Positions 30,872-40,178 of a stretch of DNA of 64,000 nucleotides are shown piece after piece. Each line of letters starts with the position of its first letter. Position 1 is the first letter of the stretch. The notes beneath the pieces were generated by a model. The model had not been told where the DNA came from and searched no databases. It saw nothing but the letters and a program-made list of their open reading frames with translations. Source of the stretch: Desulfosporosinus orientis DSM 765 (GTDB lineage Bacteria > Bacillota > Desulfitobacteriia > Desulfitobacteriales > Desulfitobacteriaceae); NCBI RefSeq assembly GCF_000235605.1, contig NC_016584.1:4012001-4076000 (forward strand). Direction: 5' to 3'. The translations under genes and the position numbers were made by a program.

Positions 30872-33139
30872 TTACAGTTTCGTGAGCTTAGCATACTCAG
30901 CCATTAATTTCTTAATTCCACTGTCAAAAACAATTGTTAGTTCTGCCTGATTTCCTTCTCCCTTAATGGAGACAATAATTCCTCGACCAAACTTCGCGTG
31001 TTCCACTTTTTCTCCTATATGATGCGCCTCACCCCCTTCATTGACTAATTTGCTCCCAAAATCCTTTTCCCACGACCCGGCTCCCAAAGGAATGTTTCGA
31101 TCCGACATACCCCGTCGCTGCATGGGTTTTGCGGGGTTGGCCAGGCGACGTTTTGGGGGATCAAGGGGGTCTATATCCGTCATTAATTCCGACGGTATCT
31201 CCATCAAAAAGCGAGAAGGCTGATTATACTGCGTCTTGCCATAGAGCATCCGCATTTCTGTATTACATAAATATAGCTTTTCCCTCGCTCGAGTGATGGC
31301 GACATAACAAAGACGGCGTTCTTCCTCAAGTACTGCTGGTTCCATGAGAGAACGACTGCTGGGAAAAATCCCATCTTCCATGCCAACCAAAAAGACCACA
31401 GGAAATTCCAAACCCTTGGCACTATGCATTGTCATCAGAGCTACAGCTTCCTCAGCCTGATCCAAATCATCAATATCGGTAACTAAGGAGACTTCTTCTA
31501 AGAACCCGCTTAAGGATGAAGCAGAACCTCCTGCTTCAACTCCGTCAGGCAGCTCATTTTGCGCAGCTTGAGCTGCCTTAGCATCATACTCTGCCGTTAC
31601 CGAGAGAAACTCCATGAGATTTTCCAGACGGGTATTGGCTTCCGGAGTATTTTCCGCCTCCAAGATGCCTCGATATCCTGTCTTATTTAATATCTCTTCC
31701 ACTAAATCCGATACATTGGACTCTTGGGCAAAGCTGAGCAAGTCTTGCATCAGGTGAGCAAAAGAGATGAGGGGTTTCTTAGCACGCGTTGAGAGCTCCG
31801 GTATATAGTCTGCTTCTAAAATCGCATCCAGCACCGGCATACCTTGTTCATCTGCATATTCTAAAACCTTTTCTAAGGTGGTGTTGCCCAGACCTCGTTT
31901 AGGTACATTCAGCACCCGAGCAAAGCTTACCTGATCTGCGGGATTATAGAGAAGCCGTAAATAGGCTAAGATGTCTTTGATCTCCAGGCGCTGGTAGAAC
32001 TTAAGCCCGGAAAAAACCCGGTAAGGAATGGCTTCCTTCATCATCCGCTCTTCCAAAGCCCGGGACTGGGCATTGGTCCGGTAAAGTATGGCAAAGTCAT
32101 TGTAGGGACGTCCCTCCAGCTCATGCAAACGCTGAATACGATTAACCACATAAGCAGCTTCATCCCGTTCATCGGAGCCGACATAACATACTACAGCCTG
32201 TCCCTCAGAGTTTTCCGTCCAGAGGGATTTTTCCTTCCGGGATTGATTATTTTGCACTACGGCATTGGCTGCATTAAGAATTTTTTGTGTGGAACGGTAG
32301 TTTTGTTCCAGCTTAATCACTTTGGCTTCTGGATAATCCCGTTCAAAATCCAGGATATTTTGGATGTCCGCACCTCTCCAGCCATAGACTGATTGATCAT
32401 CATCACCCACGACACAGAGATTGCGGTACTGACCGGCTAAAAGCTTAATGAACATATACTGGGCATGGTTGGTATCCTGATACTCATCCACCATGATGTA
32501 GCGGAACTTGTCCTGATAATAGCGAAAAACATGATCGCATTGCTGGAAAAGCTGAACCGTGAGCATGATAATATCATCAAAATCCAGGGCGTTATTGCTT
32601 TTCAGACGTTTCTGATAGGTATGGTAAATATCCACTGCTTTTTGTTCAAAATAACCGGCAGCTTTATAGGAAAACTCTTCCGGATCCAGGAGTTTGTTCT
32701 TGGCATCACTTATTACTGCAGCAACACTGCGCACCGGGAATTTCTTTTCATCATAATCATGTTCTTTTAAACAGGCTTTGATTAAGGACTGTTGATCCCC
32801 TGTATCGTAAATGACAAAGTTCCGGTTATAACCCGGCAAATTATCAATCTCACGTCTCAAAATCCGAACACAGGCCGAGTGAAAGGTTGTGACCCATAAC
32901 CCATATCCCTCGCTGCCCAGCAAGGTGGTCACTCGTTCCCGCATTTCTTTAGCGGCTTTATTGGTAAATGTAATTGCTAAAATCTGACTTGGTTCTACCC
33001 CTTGAGCAATCAAATGGGCAATTCTATAGGTAAGAACCCGGGTTTTCCCGGATCCGGCTCCTGCTAGAATTAGAAGCGGTCCATCTCTATGCTCTGCAGC
33101 TTCCCGCTGTACTGGATTTAAATCGTCTAACCGGTACAG
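30872..33139 (-). CDS. pcrA: ATP-dependent DNA helicase PcrA/UvrD, probable CTG start
   Basis: 755-residue superfamily 1A helicase for repair and replication. Walker A is ILAGAGSGKTR near residue 30; then AITFTNKAAKEMRERV, VDEYQDTNHAQ, VGDDDQSVYGWRGAD, LEQNYRST and VALMTMHSAKGLEFP. The C-terminus has the Tudor-like GEKVEHAKFGRGIIVSI. The first ATG/GTG/TTG-type start in frame (TTG 33013) would fall after Walker A and make a dead protein. The frame extends to a TGA 6 nt before CTG 33139, which has GAGGTGA 6 nt upstream and would give the family-typical start MYRLDDLNPVQREA. A promoter -10 TATAAT lies upstream. A sequencing error (ATG read as CTG) is the other explanation. Confidence 0.92.
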   Translation of the reverse strand: MYRLDDLNPVQREAAEHRDGPLLILAGAGSGKTRVLTYRIAHLIAQGVEPSQILAITFTNKAAKEMRERVTTLLGSEGYGLWVTTFHSACVRILRREIDNLPGYNRNFVIYDTGDQQSLIKACLKEHDYDEKKFPVRSVAAVISDAKNKLLDPEEFSYKAAGYFEQKAVDIYHTYQKRLKSNNALDFDDIIMLTVQLFQQCDHVFRYYQDKFRYIMVDEYQDTNHAQYMFIKLLAGQYRNLCVVGDDDQSVYGWRGADIQNILDFERDYPEAKVIKLEQNYRSTQKILNAANAVVQNNQSRKEKSLWTENSEGQAVVCYVGSDERDEAAYVVNRIQRLHELEGRPYNDFAILYRTNAQSRALEERMMKEAIPYRVFSGLKFYQRLEIKDILAYLRLLYNPADQVSFARVLNVPKRGLGNTTLEKVLEYADEQGMPVLDAILEADYIPELSTRAKKPLISFAHLMQDLLSFAQESNVSDLVEEILNKTGYRGILEAENTPEANTRLENLMEFLSVTAEYDAKAAQAAQNELPDGVEAGGSASSLSGFLEEVSLVTDIDDLDQAEEAVALMTMHSAKGLEFPVVFLVGMEDGIFPSSRSLMEPAVLEEERRLCYVAITRAREKLYLCNTEMRMLYGKTQYNQPSRFLMEIPSELMTDIDPLDPPKRRLANPAKPMQRRGMSDRNIPLGAGSWEKDFGSKLVNEGGEAHHIGEKVEHAKFGRGIIVSIKGEGNQAELTIVFDSGIKKLMAEYAKLTKL

Positions 33140-33485
33140 ACCACTTCACCTCACTTCTTGTACTTATTATAACATACTCAACGTCCTACTGTAGACCAGT
33201 TATAGGTCTTATTAAGATATGGCAATAATTTTTTACTATACCTGAAGAAAATAATCACCATCCTCCTGCAGAAAATTTCCTGTTATCACAGAAATTTAAT
33301 CCATTATAACAATAAATCGGGGCAAATTCAGCTTGCTTTAGGACAAATCATCTCTTCTATTATTAAAAGGTGTACTGCAAGGTAATGGCCTAAACACTAT
33401 GCTCTTAAGGCAAAAAACCGCTTAATTAGCTTATTTCCGGTGATATTGACCCAAAAATCGTGCTTTCTTGTTATAGTATAAATAA

Positions 33486-33514
33486 GGTTAATGGAGAAAC
33501 TCTCTCCATTAACC
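33486..33514. terminator. 12-bp perfect hairpin, probable terminator of the activator gene
   Basis: GGTTAATGGAGA-AACTC-TCTCCATTAACC. On the minus strand TTATTTATA follows, fitting termination downstream of the ASKHA gene. On the plus strand a TTGACC/TATAGT-like pair precedes it, so a short plus-strand RNA is a weak alternative. The rest of 33140-33626 holds no gene I can see. Confidence 0.55.
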
Positions 33515-33626
33515 CTATTATTTGGCCAGGACATTAACAAAAACTATTTTTCGTGACTAACAGTAGTTTTTACGGCCATAGTTCTTCTTCAAGGTTTCCG
33601 TAGGAGAATACCATTGTCTTCCATGT

Positions 33627-35459
33627 CTACTGGACTATACCAAAATCCAGTCCTTTCAGAAACTCCTGTTGGAATTCCTTCTTACTCGAAAGCTCGACAT
33701 GTTCTGCCCGTTTGGAAAGTTCATCCGCCCGCTTCCTTTCCTCCAGGGAGAGTAAGGCCATTTTAGCTCCATCACCGGCAGCATTTCCGATGGAAAGGAT
33801 TTTTTCCAGGGGCAAAGAGGGCAGCAGGCCGATTTCCACGGCACTTTCCTTTCTAATATAATTGCCAAAAGCCCCGGCAAGAAGGATTTGCTCTATCTCC
33901 TGCAGCTCAATGCCCATTTCCCTGCAGAGGATTCTGATTCCCGCCATAATAGCACCTTTGGCCAGCTGCATTTCGCGGATATCCTTTTGTGTCAGGACAA
34001 TATCCTCACCTGTTGCACTGTCTTTTCCCCAGACTAAGACAAACTCATAGGCACGCTCAGATTTCCTTAGCCGCTGGCGTATTAAAACCGGAAGCTTCTC
34101 TTGCTCGTTTTCACTGGCAAAGCGGCCAGTTCGGCCAATAACCCCTGCTTTGTGCATTTCAGCAATGGCATCGATAAGCCCGGAACCGCATAGACCCTGA
34201 GGTTTCGTTCCTCCGATCACTTCCAGCTGAACGTCCTCTGCAATCCGTACTCCTTCCACTGCACCTGCCGCCGCCCGCATACCAAATTTTATCTCCGCAC
34301 CTTCAAAGGCCGGCCCGGCTGCTGCGGAACAGGTTAACATTCTTTCCTTCCCGCAGAGAACAATTTCACCGTTGGTACCGATATCAACGATAAGATTAAT
34401 TCCAGCCAGCATGTCAGCCTCCACTGCCAGCATTACTCCTACTGTATCTGAACCGACATAACCGGCGATATTGGGCAGAACTCTGACCGTTCCGGACCTT
34501 AAAATCTCCAGCCCCAATTCCCCGGCTTGAACTTCCACGGCTGCTCTGAAAGCAGGGATAAAGGGAGACGGGGCCAGAAATGTGGGATCAATACCTAAAA
34601 ATAAGTGGGCCATGGTGGTGTTCCCCACTACCACCGCGGTATAAATTTCTTCCTTATTGATTTCACTTTCTTGACATAAACCGGCGATGATTTTGTTTAG
34701 TCCCCTTACCACTCTTTCCTGCAGTTCCCGCAATTGATCCGGACCTTTAGCCGCATGAGTAATCCGGGAAATAACATCGGCACCGAAGACTTGCTGGGGA
34801 TTCGTCAAGGCGCCGCTCTTGATTACCGTACCTGTATTAAGATCCATCAGATAGACGACCACGGTAGTGGTTCCAACATCGATGGCAGCACCATAACATA
34901 CCTGAGTCGTGTCACCCGGTTCCACTGCCAGAATTCGCTCTCCAGCCAACACTGCTGTGACTTGAAAACCCCCTTTCCTAAATACCTGCGGCAGGGAAGC
35001 GGCCACGGTTCGGTTAAAGCTAATTTTTGAGCTGGGTAAAGCTGCCATAAGCCGCTCCCAATCCGGAGTCTGATCTTCGACACTGGGTTTGGCAAGGTTT
35101 AGCAAAAACTTTTTAACGCTGGGTTTAATCTTTACCGGCAGCTTCCCGGCAAAATCTGTTTTACGCTTTATAGCATCGGTCAGTTCCTGCACTCTGACCG
35201 TTGTGTCCTCTCTTAAGATATGCTGGCAGGCCAGAGTCCAGCCGGCCTCCCATTCCGAAACCTTAAGAAATTTCTTTTCAATTTCTGTCATTTGTGAAGG
35301 TGTTCCCGTCGTAATTTGTACTCTGCATTTGCCGCAAGTGCCCTTGCCGCCGCAAGTACTGATGACTTGCACCCCTGCGGAGATGGCTGCCTGGAGAATT
35401 GACTGCCCGGCCGGAACCTGAGCCACTTTTCCCGACGGTAAAAATGTGATGTTTAGCAT
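33627..35459 (-). CDS. ASKHA/2Fe-2S corrinoid protein activator (RamA/RACo-like)
   Basis: 610 residues. An N-terminal ferredoxin domain has CGGKGTCGKC and a further Cys in LACQH for one [2Fe-2S] cluster. A linker and an ASKHA ATPase-like domain follow (AIDVGTTTVVVYLMDL, LIVDIGTNGEIVLCG, LLAGAFGNYI). Such proteins reduce inactive cob(II)alamin on corrinoid proteins to cob(I) using ATP, as shown for RamA, RACo and the Desulfitobacterium O-demethylase activator. The start is ATG 35459 with AAAGGAG upstream; GTG 35468 is too close. It lies near two corrinoid proteins and two methyltransferases, its likely clients. Confidence 0.9.
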   Translation of the reverse strand: MLNITFLPSGKVAQVPAGQSILQAAISAGVQVISTCGGKGTCGKCRVQITTGTPSQMTEIEKKFLKVSEWEAGWTLACQHILREDTTVRVQELTDAIKRKTDFAGKLPVKIKPSVKKFLLNLAKPSVEDQTPDWERLMAALPSSKISFNRTVAASLPQVFRKGGFQVTAVLAGERILAVEPGDTTQVCYGAAIDVGTTTVVVYLMDLNTGTVIKSGALTNPQQVFGADVISRITHAAKGPDQLRELQERVVRGLNKIIAGLCQESEINKEEIYTAVVVGNTTMAHLFLGIDPTFLAPSPFIPAFRAAVEVQAGELGLEILRSGTVRVLPNIAGYVGSDTVGVMLAVEADMLAGINLIVDIGTNGEIVLCGKERMLTCSAAAGPAFEGAEIKFGMRAAAGAVEGVRIAEDVQLEVIGGTKPQGLCGSGLIDAIAEMHKAGVIGRTGRFASENEQEKLPVLIRQRLRKSERAYEFVLVWGKDSATGEDIVLTQKDIREMQLAKGAIMAGIRILCREMGIELQEIEQILLAGAFGNYIRKESAVEIGLLPSLPLEKILSIGNAAGDGAKMALLSLEERKRADELSKRAEHVELSSKKEFQQEFLKGLDFGIVQ

Positions 35460-35520
35460 CTCTAACACACTCCTTTGAATGATAGAAACTGAATCTCTCT
35501 AATGAATTATTAATTTACCA

Positions 35521-36747
35521 TTAATGAAGAACCTTTTGCACAAAGGCTTTTTTGGAAAGCAGACTCCAAGAAATTAAACTTGCCGCCGCAAAAATGAAAT
35601 ATAAAATCCCCATAACCTTTACTCGATCTGCCCAATCTAAAGAAATAATGATCATGCCAATACTGCCAAAGACTGTAAAAGCAAAAGACATCAGAGATAC
35701 TACAGCTCCCGTATCCCCTTTTTGCTGCTCAAGCATTAAGTTGGCACTGGGCGGGCGGGTTATGCTGCCTGCTAAGGTGGCAGGTATTAAGGACAGGCCA
35801 AACATCCAAGGGCTGCTGACTCCAATGGTACTGATTAATAACCCGCTGATACAAGCTACAAAAAAACTCAGAGAAATTAGTTTAATTGGCTTGATAAGTC
35901 TCGTGCTGCGCATATAGAGCAAGGGACCGATCACCATAAAGAAAGCATTGGCAGCAAAAAAATAGCTGTAAACCTGTTCACTTAAGCCGAACTGATTGAC
36001 ATAAATATAGGAAGATGATGATATAAAGGACATCATAGGAATTCCCATTAAGGAAAAGGTTAAGAGCAAAGACATAAACCCGGGGTTTTTAGCCACAACT
36101 CCCAATCTTCCCAAGGATTCGAGTACACCAGCTGTTGAAAGGCCATCGATAGTTTCCTCCATGGCAATTACCGCAGCTATCACCACAAGACCTATGACAG
36201 CTAAAAACAAAAACACCCCTCGCCAGGACGTAAAGCTGAGTATTATGGCCCCGACAACAGGAGCAACAATGGGAGAAATCATTGCCATTGAAGTAACAAC
36301 AGCCAGCACAGAAACTCGCTTTTCTCCGGAGTAACTATCCTTCACAATTGCTTGGGCCACTGATGTCGCCGCTCCGCTGGCAATGGCCTGGAAAATTCTA
36401 AATAAAATTAATAGATATACATTGCCTGCAAACGCGCATAAAGCACTGGCAGCAGTATAGATCACCAAGCCTATCAATAATATAGGTTTACGTCCATACT
36501 TGTCACTAAGTGGTCCCCAAAACAAAGAACCTGCTGCATAGAATATAAAAAACATAATTAACGTTAAATTTATTAAGCTGGGAGCCGCTTGAAAAGTAGC
36601 TGCCATTCTCGGCAAAGCCGGCAAGTAAAGATCTGTAGATAAGGGTATAAAGGCACTTAAAAAGGCTACTAAAACGATCAATCCTTTTTCACCCAGGTAC
36701 TTTTGCGTCTTTAACTTTACTGCTGTCTCATCCATATTGCTGATCAT
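35521..36747 (-). CDS. MFS transporter, Bcr/CflA type
   Basis: 408 residues, twelve predicted helices, with STDLYLPALPRMAATF at helix 1 and the loop motif SLFWGPLSDKYGRKPILLIG, both typical of the Bcr/CflA drug-resistance branch. FRIFQAIASGAATSVAQAIVKD follows. It lies between the activator and a corrinoid protein gene, 61 nt from the former; a role in moving methylated aromatics or their products is possible, but drug efflux is the family default. Confidence 0.88.
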   Translation of the reverse strand: MISNMDETAVKLKTQKYLGEKGLIVLVAFLSAFIPLSTDLYLPALPRMAATFQAAPSLINLTLIMFFIFYAAGSLFWGPLSDKYGRKPILLIGLVIYTAASALCAFAGNVYLLILFRIFQAIASGAATSVAQAIVKDSYSGEKRVSVLAVVTSMAMISPIVAPVVGAIILSFTSWRGVFLFLAVIGLVVIAAVIAMEETIDGLSTAGVLESLGRLGVVAKNPGFMSLLLTFSLMGIPMMSFISSSSYIYVNQFGLSEQVYSYFFAANAFFMVIGPLLYMRSTRLIKPIKLISLSFFVACISGLLISTIGVSSPWMFGLSLIPATLAGSITRPPSANLMLEQQKGDTGAVVSLMSFAFTVFGSIGMIIISLDWADRVKVMGILYFIFAAASLISWSLLSKKAFVQKVLH

Positions 36748-36850
36748 CTTATTATCTCCATTCAGTGATGTTTTGTCTAAAGTTTACCTTGTCAAGGTTA
36801 CAAAGGGAAGTCTAAAATTTCCACATATAAGTTTCTGCAATAATAAGGGT

Positions 36851-36870
36851 AGAGGCCTGTAAAGGCCTCT
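36851..36870 (-). terminator. Terminator after the first corrinoid protein gene
   Basis: AGAGGCC-N6-GGCCTCT with an AT-rich tail, 46 nt past the stop. Confidence 0.7.
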
Positions 36871-36915
36871 ATGTTTTAAGCACATTTGATTTTCCTGGTC
36901 TTTAAAGGATGAAAA

Positions 36916-37545
36916 CTACATACTAAAGATTTCATCGGCAATCTTGACTCCGTCCGTAGCCGATTGTGCGCTGTAATCAGATCTCACATGAGCTTTAACC
37001 AGGTCATCAATATAATTGCCGCCGATTAAAACCTTGGTATTCAGTCCTGCTGCCCGAATGGCAGCAATGGTTTCTTTCATGGATTCCTGACAGCCTGTCA
37101 AGAGAACACTCATACCTACCAACGGTGCATTATGTTCTTTAATAGCCTCTATGAACTTTTCTTTGGAGACATCCACCCCTAAATCAATGACATTGTATCC
37201 CGAACCTTTAAGGAGCATCACGACGATGTTCTTGCCTAAATCATGGATATCTCCCTTCACCGTTCCCATAACAATATTGCCTTTGTAGTCTGCATTGCTG
37301 CCAACGAGAAGAGGCTCTAAAATAACCATTGAATCCTGCATGATTTCGCCGCACATAATCAGCTCACCTAAAAAGTATTCTCCTGTTTCAAAGCGGTTTC
37401 CGGCCTCTGCCATACCTTGCTGCAGGGAGTTAACAATTTCCAAAGGAGATACTCCCTGATCTAAACGTTCTTTAACCAGCTCAGCTACCTGTTGTTCTTC
37501 CAATTCTGAAATGGCTATGGATAAGGCATCTGTAAGCATACTCAT
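36916..37545 (-). CDS. Corrinoid (B12-binding) methyl-carrier protein
   Basis: 209 residues: an N-terminal helical cap (VAELVKERLDQGVSPLEIVNSL) and a C-terminal Rossmann-like B12 domain with the His ligand motif GDIHDLGKNI, GMSVLLTG and VLIGGNYID. This is the MtaC/MtbC/OdmA class that shuttles a methyl group between two methyltransferases. Start ATG 37545, with GGAG 5 nt upstream; upstream GTG 37551 has no room for a ribosome site. It is the last gene of the MT II - MT I - small protein - corrinoid unit. Confidence 0.92.
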   Translation of the reverse strand: MSMLTDALSIAISELEEQQVAELVKERLDQGVSPLEIVNSLQQGMAEAGNRFETGEYFLGELIMCGEIMQDSMVILEPLLVGSNADYKGNIVMGTVKGDIHDLGKNIVVMLLKGSGYNVIDLGVDVSKEKFIEAIKEHNAPLVGMSVLLTGCQESMKETIAAIRAAGLNTKVLIGGNYIDDLVKAHVRSDYSAQSATDGVKIADEIFSM

Positions 37546-37605
37546 CTCCACTCCTTTTTTCGCTCATTATTAGAACTTAGACTTCGAACTAATGCCTTCT
37601 ATATC

Positions 37606-37776
37606 TTAGCGCTGTGCCCAAAACCAGATAAAGTTATAGGCAAAGTCATCGAGCTTTTCCCATTCTTTTTTAGAAATCTCTTCATTGCCAGGGAACTCCC
37701 CTATTTCATCCACTTTCACCTGCCACGGTACACATACTCCAGGATCAGGATTTAACAATTTTTCCTTCTCTGACAT
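37606..37776 (-). CDS. Small conserved-looking protein in the methyltransferase operon, 56 residues
   Basis: A short gene missed by length cut-offs. The ATG at 37776 has a strong AGGAGG 7-8 nt upstream. The product begins MSEKEKLLNPDPG, continues VCVPWQVKVDEIGEFPG, and ends with an aromatic stretch, DDFAYNFIWFWAQR. It lies 35 nt after the UroD-type methyltransferase gene and 60 nt before the corrinoid protein gene, all on the same strand. I do not recognise the family. It has no clear signal peptide and one Cys. The spacing and ribosome site make a real gene likely; a role as a methyltransferase subunit or corrinoid partner is inference. Confidence 0.72.
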   Translation of the reverse strand: MSEKEKLLNPDPGVCVPWQVKVDEIGEFPGNEEISKKEWEKLDDFAYNFIWFWAQR

Positions 37777-37811
37777 GAAATACTCCTCCTATCGATTAAT
37801 AAATACCCTGA

Positions 37812-38984
37812 TTAATAAACACCGTATTCTCTTGCTGCTTCAATCATCGCAATAGCATTTTCCTTCTTAGCATCTCCCATTACAACTCCGCCGGTATCTA
37901 AAATAAAACCACCATCTCCGGCTAATTCGTCAATGGATCTCTTAACCTGTTCTTTGACTTTCTCCGGAGTGCCATAGGTCAACAGAGTTGTAGGCACACC
38001 GCCCTGCAGGCAGAATCTGCCGCCCAGGATCTTCTTTGCTTTCTTGGCATCCGTGGTATCAATTTGGAAAATGATGCTTTTATCCGGCAGTTCTGCAATT
38101 TTTTCAAGATAGGGTGTCCAGTCTCCTTCAGCATAGAAGAGCATTCTCTTTCCTTTAGCCCAAAGGCCTTCAATGGTTGCTTTCAAGGACGGCCAATAAA
38201 ACTTATCCCACTGCTGAGGATTTAAAAATGGATAGGCTCCGCGGTGAAGGGGAGCAAAACAAGGGAAGCGCGTATCCGCTCCGGCCCCGGCAACACCACA
38301 ATTGACATTATGGGGAGTAATTGCATCACAGGCAGCCATAACTTTCTCCGGCCGGCGGCGCAGGTCAAGGAGAATTCCTTTCATTCCCCTTAGGGCATCC
38401 CCTAGAGTGTCAAAGGGAGCTTTGGTAAACCCTGTCCCTTGTCCAACTATGCCATGATCCACCGTCCATTTTCCCCAAGCCGCTGCCATAGCGGCCCCTG
38501 ACATTGCAAAGGCAGCAGCTCCTTTGATCAAAGCCACAGTAGAACGATAAGAGCCGGGGTTCGCTAATTCCGTACTGATGTTAGGCAAATAATGATTAAC
38601 AAGCCATTCCGTCGGACTGGCAATAAATTCGTCATAGTCCTCAATTTTCATGTATTCTTGTTCATTGTATTGAAAGGTAGAATTTTCATCCAATCCCATA
38701 CCGGGGAACTTATAAAGTTTCGACCCCATGGCATCAAACATAGGGGGCCACCATAAGCAGGGTCCGCCCTTAAAAACATCAAAATCCAGATCAGGCAGCA
38801 TCTCACTGACAATTTGATTGCTTTTATCCAGGTCATAATAAATCTCCTGCAGAGTTGTACCGGTATATTTCGTAACCCATTCCCCAACTCCAAAGGCAAC
38901 GGGAACCATATCCGGCTTTCCACAATCCATGGCCGTCATGTAGCGCTCTAATCTCTTTTGATAAAGCATTTCCTTTTCGTTCAT
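37812..38984 (-). CDS. Uroporphyrinogen decarboxylase-fold methyltransferase (candidate MT I)
   Basis: 390 residues of the UroD/MtaA superfamily, with TIM-barrel blocks KGILLDLRRRPEKVM, CFAPLHRGAYPFLN, MLFYAEGDWTPYLEKIAEL, FCLQGGVPTTLLTYGTPE and FILDTGGVVMGDAKKEN. The zinc-type HxC motif of MtaA is replaced by YAEGD, so this is not a typical MtaA. Family members include vanillate and other O-demethylase methyltransferases that move a methyl group from a substrate to a corrinoid protein. It lies between a pterin-type methyltransferase and a corrinoid protein, matching MT I of a corrinoid O-demethylase. The methyl donor is unknown. Confidence 0.83.
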   Translation of the reverse strand: MNEKEMLYQKRLERYMTAMDCGKPDMVPVAFGVGEWVTKYTGTTLQEIYYDLDKSNQIVSEMLPDLDFDVFKGGPCLWWPPMFDAMGSKLYKFPGMGLDENSTFQYNEQEYMKIEDYDEFIASPTEWLVNHYLPNISTELANPGSYRSTVALIKGAAAFAMSGAAMAAAWGKWTVDHGIVGQGTGFTKAPFDTLGDALRGMKGILLDLRRRPEKVMAACDAITPHNVNCGVAGAGADTRFPCFAPLHRGAYPFLNPQQWDKFYWPSLKATIEGLWAKGKRMLFYAEGDWTPYLEKIAELPDKSIIFQIDTTDAKKAKKILGGRFCLQGGVPTTLLTYGTPEKVKEQVKRSIDELAGDGGFILDTGGVVMGDAKKENAIAMIEAAREYGVY

Positions 38985-39008
38985 CCCGATTTCCCCTTTC
39001 TAGGTTTT

Positions 39009-39806
39009 TCAGTCTTCCAATAGTTCGCTGCGAAAAGCTTTTAAGAATTTTTTACCAAAACGATCCTTACCCAGAAGAAAGTCATTGGTGATAACTGAGG
39101 TCATAATTTTCCTATCCAGAGGATCGAGAATGGCCGCGTCCATATCGAAGGCCATGCAGAGGGTTAAGAAATGACGATTGATAATCTTCCTCTTAGGGGA
39201 ATTAAAGGAAATATTACTCAAACCCGAAACAGTTTTCACCTTTAATTTCTCCTTAATTGCTTCCAGGCATTGAAAAAACATCAAGGCATTATTGTGGCTA
39301 ACGGCTTGGGGCAAGACCAGCGGGTCAATATAGAGGTTTTGCAAGTCATAATTTTTCCTGCTCAGTATCTCCACCAAACGTTCTGAGAGAACCATCCTCT
39401 CATCAGCAGTTTTCGGAATACCGTTATCATCCAATGTCAAGCCAATAACCGGGCACTGGTATTCTAAGACTAAAGGGAGTACTTCTTCAAGGCGATTCTT
39501 TTCTAATGAGATGGAGTTAATTAAAACCTGGCTCTTATCCCCCTTAATCGTATCCAATCCTTTTTTGATGGCAGCTGCTGACGTACTGTCAAAACATAAA
39601 GGTTTATCCGTCACTTCTTGAACAGTATTCACAAGCCACTCCATGTCAGGGACTTCGTCTCCTTGAGCGGTATTTAAATCCAGAAAATCAGCTCCTGCAG
39701 CAGCCTGGCGCAATGCCAGATCCTGAACAGCGGCAGCATCTTTCTCTTTTATCAATTGGCGAACGCTGGGAATTGAACTGTTTAATTTCTCACCGATAAT
39801 CAACAT
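39009..39806 (-). CDS. Pterin-binding methyltransferase (candidate MT II, methyl-H4folate side)
   Basis: 265 residues with the dihydropteroate-synthase/MeTr barrel: IIGEKLNSSIPSVRQLI, GADFLDLNTAQG, PLCFDSTSAAAIKKGL, INSISLEKNRLEEVLPL and VSGLSNISFNSPKR. The conserved Asp/Asn set binds the pterin ring. In corrinoid systems this class passes the methyl from the corrinoid protein to tetrahydrofolate. First gene of its unit, 24 nt before the UroD-type gene. A candidate promoter (TATAAT at 39883-39888, minus strand) lies upstream. Confidence 0.87.
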   Translation of the reverse strand: MLIIGEKLNSSIPSVRQLIKEKDAAAVQDLALRQAAAGADFLDLNTAQGDEVPDMEWLVNTVQEVTDKPLCFDSTSAAAIKKGLDTIKGDKSQVLINSISLEKNRLEEVLPLVLEYQCPVIGLTLDDNGIPKTADERMVLSERLVEILSRKNYDLQNLYIDPLVLPQAVSHNNALMFFQCLEAIKEKLKVKTVSGLSNISFNSPKRKIINRHFLTLCMAFDMDAAILDPLDRKIMTSVITNDFLLGKDRFGKKFLKAFRSELLED

Positions 39807-40009
39807 CTCTTACTACCCCCCGAGTTATTTTCTGCAAAGATACCTTGTTTATCCTCCAAACCTTTAACTCCTTCTCAATTGAATTATAAAAGGATTCCTC
39901 AAATACTCAAATCTAATTATTCTGAAAATTTACCTTAATTTTCGGACCTGTATGTATTGTTGTTGCGAAATTTTTATGCTTTTTGACATTCTTTTTTAAT
40001 GGTACAGAT

Positions 40010-40020
40010 GTATAGACAAA
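40010..40020. promoter_or_regulatory. Candidate GntR operator upstream of the methyltransferase unit
   Basis: TGTATAGACAA matches the core of the palindrome in the gntR promoter (41608-41623). On the minus strand a TATAAA box lies 3 nt before it. Otherwise 39807-40157 is very AT-rich without a gene; a TTTGAG-N17-TATAAT pair near 39883-39911 is a second candidate promoter. Confidence 0.55.
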
Positions 40021-40148
40021 TTTTATATTAAAAAAATTTACTTATATCAGTTTAGCTTATAATCGGATGTAAAGGTATAAACAACCTATTTTGCCTAAAT
40101 ACTATCATAGCTAGTTTAGAGCGTCAATACGGAATTTTTCAAATATTT

Positions 40149-40178
40149 AGTTCAGTCTCATAACTCTGAGACTGAACT
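40149..40178 (-). terminator. Terminator hairpin overlapping the stop of the second corrinoid gene
   Basis: AGTTCAGTCTCA-N6-TGAGACTGAACT, 12-bp perfect stem that includes the last codons, followed by an AT-rich tail. Confidence 0.75.
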
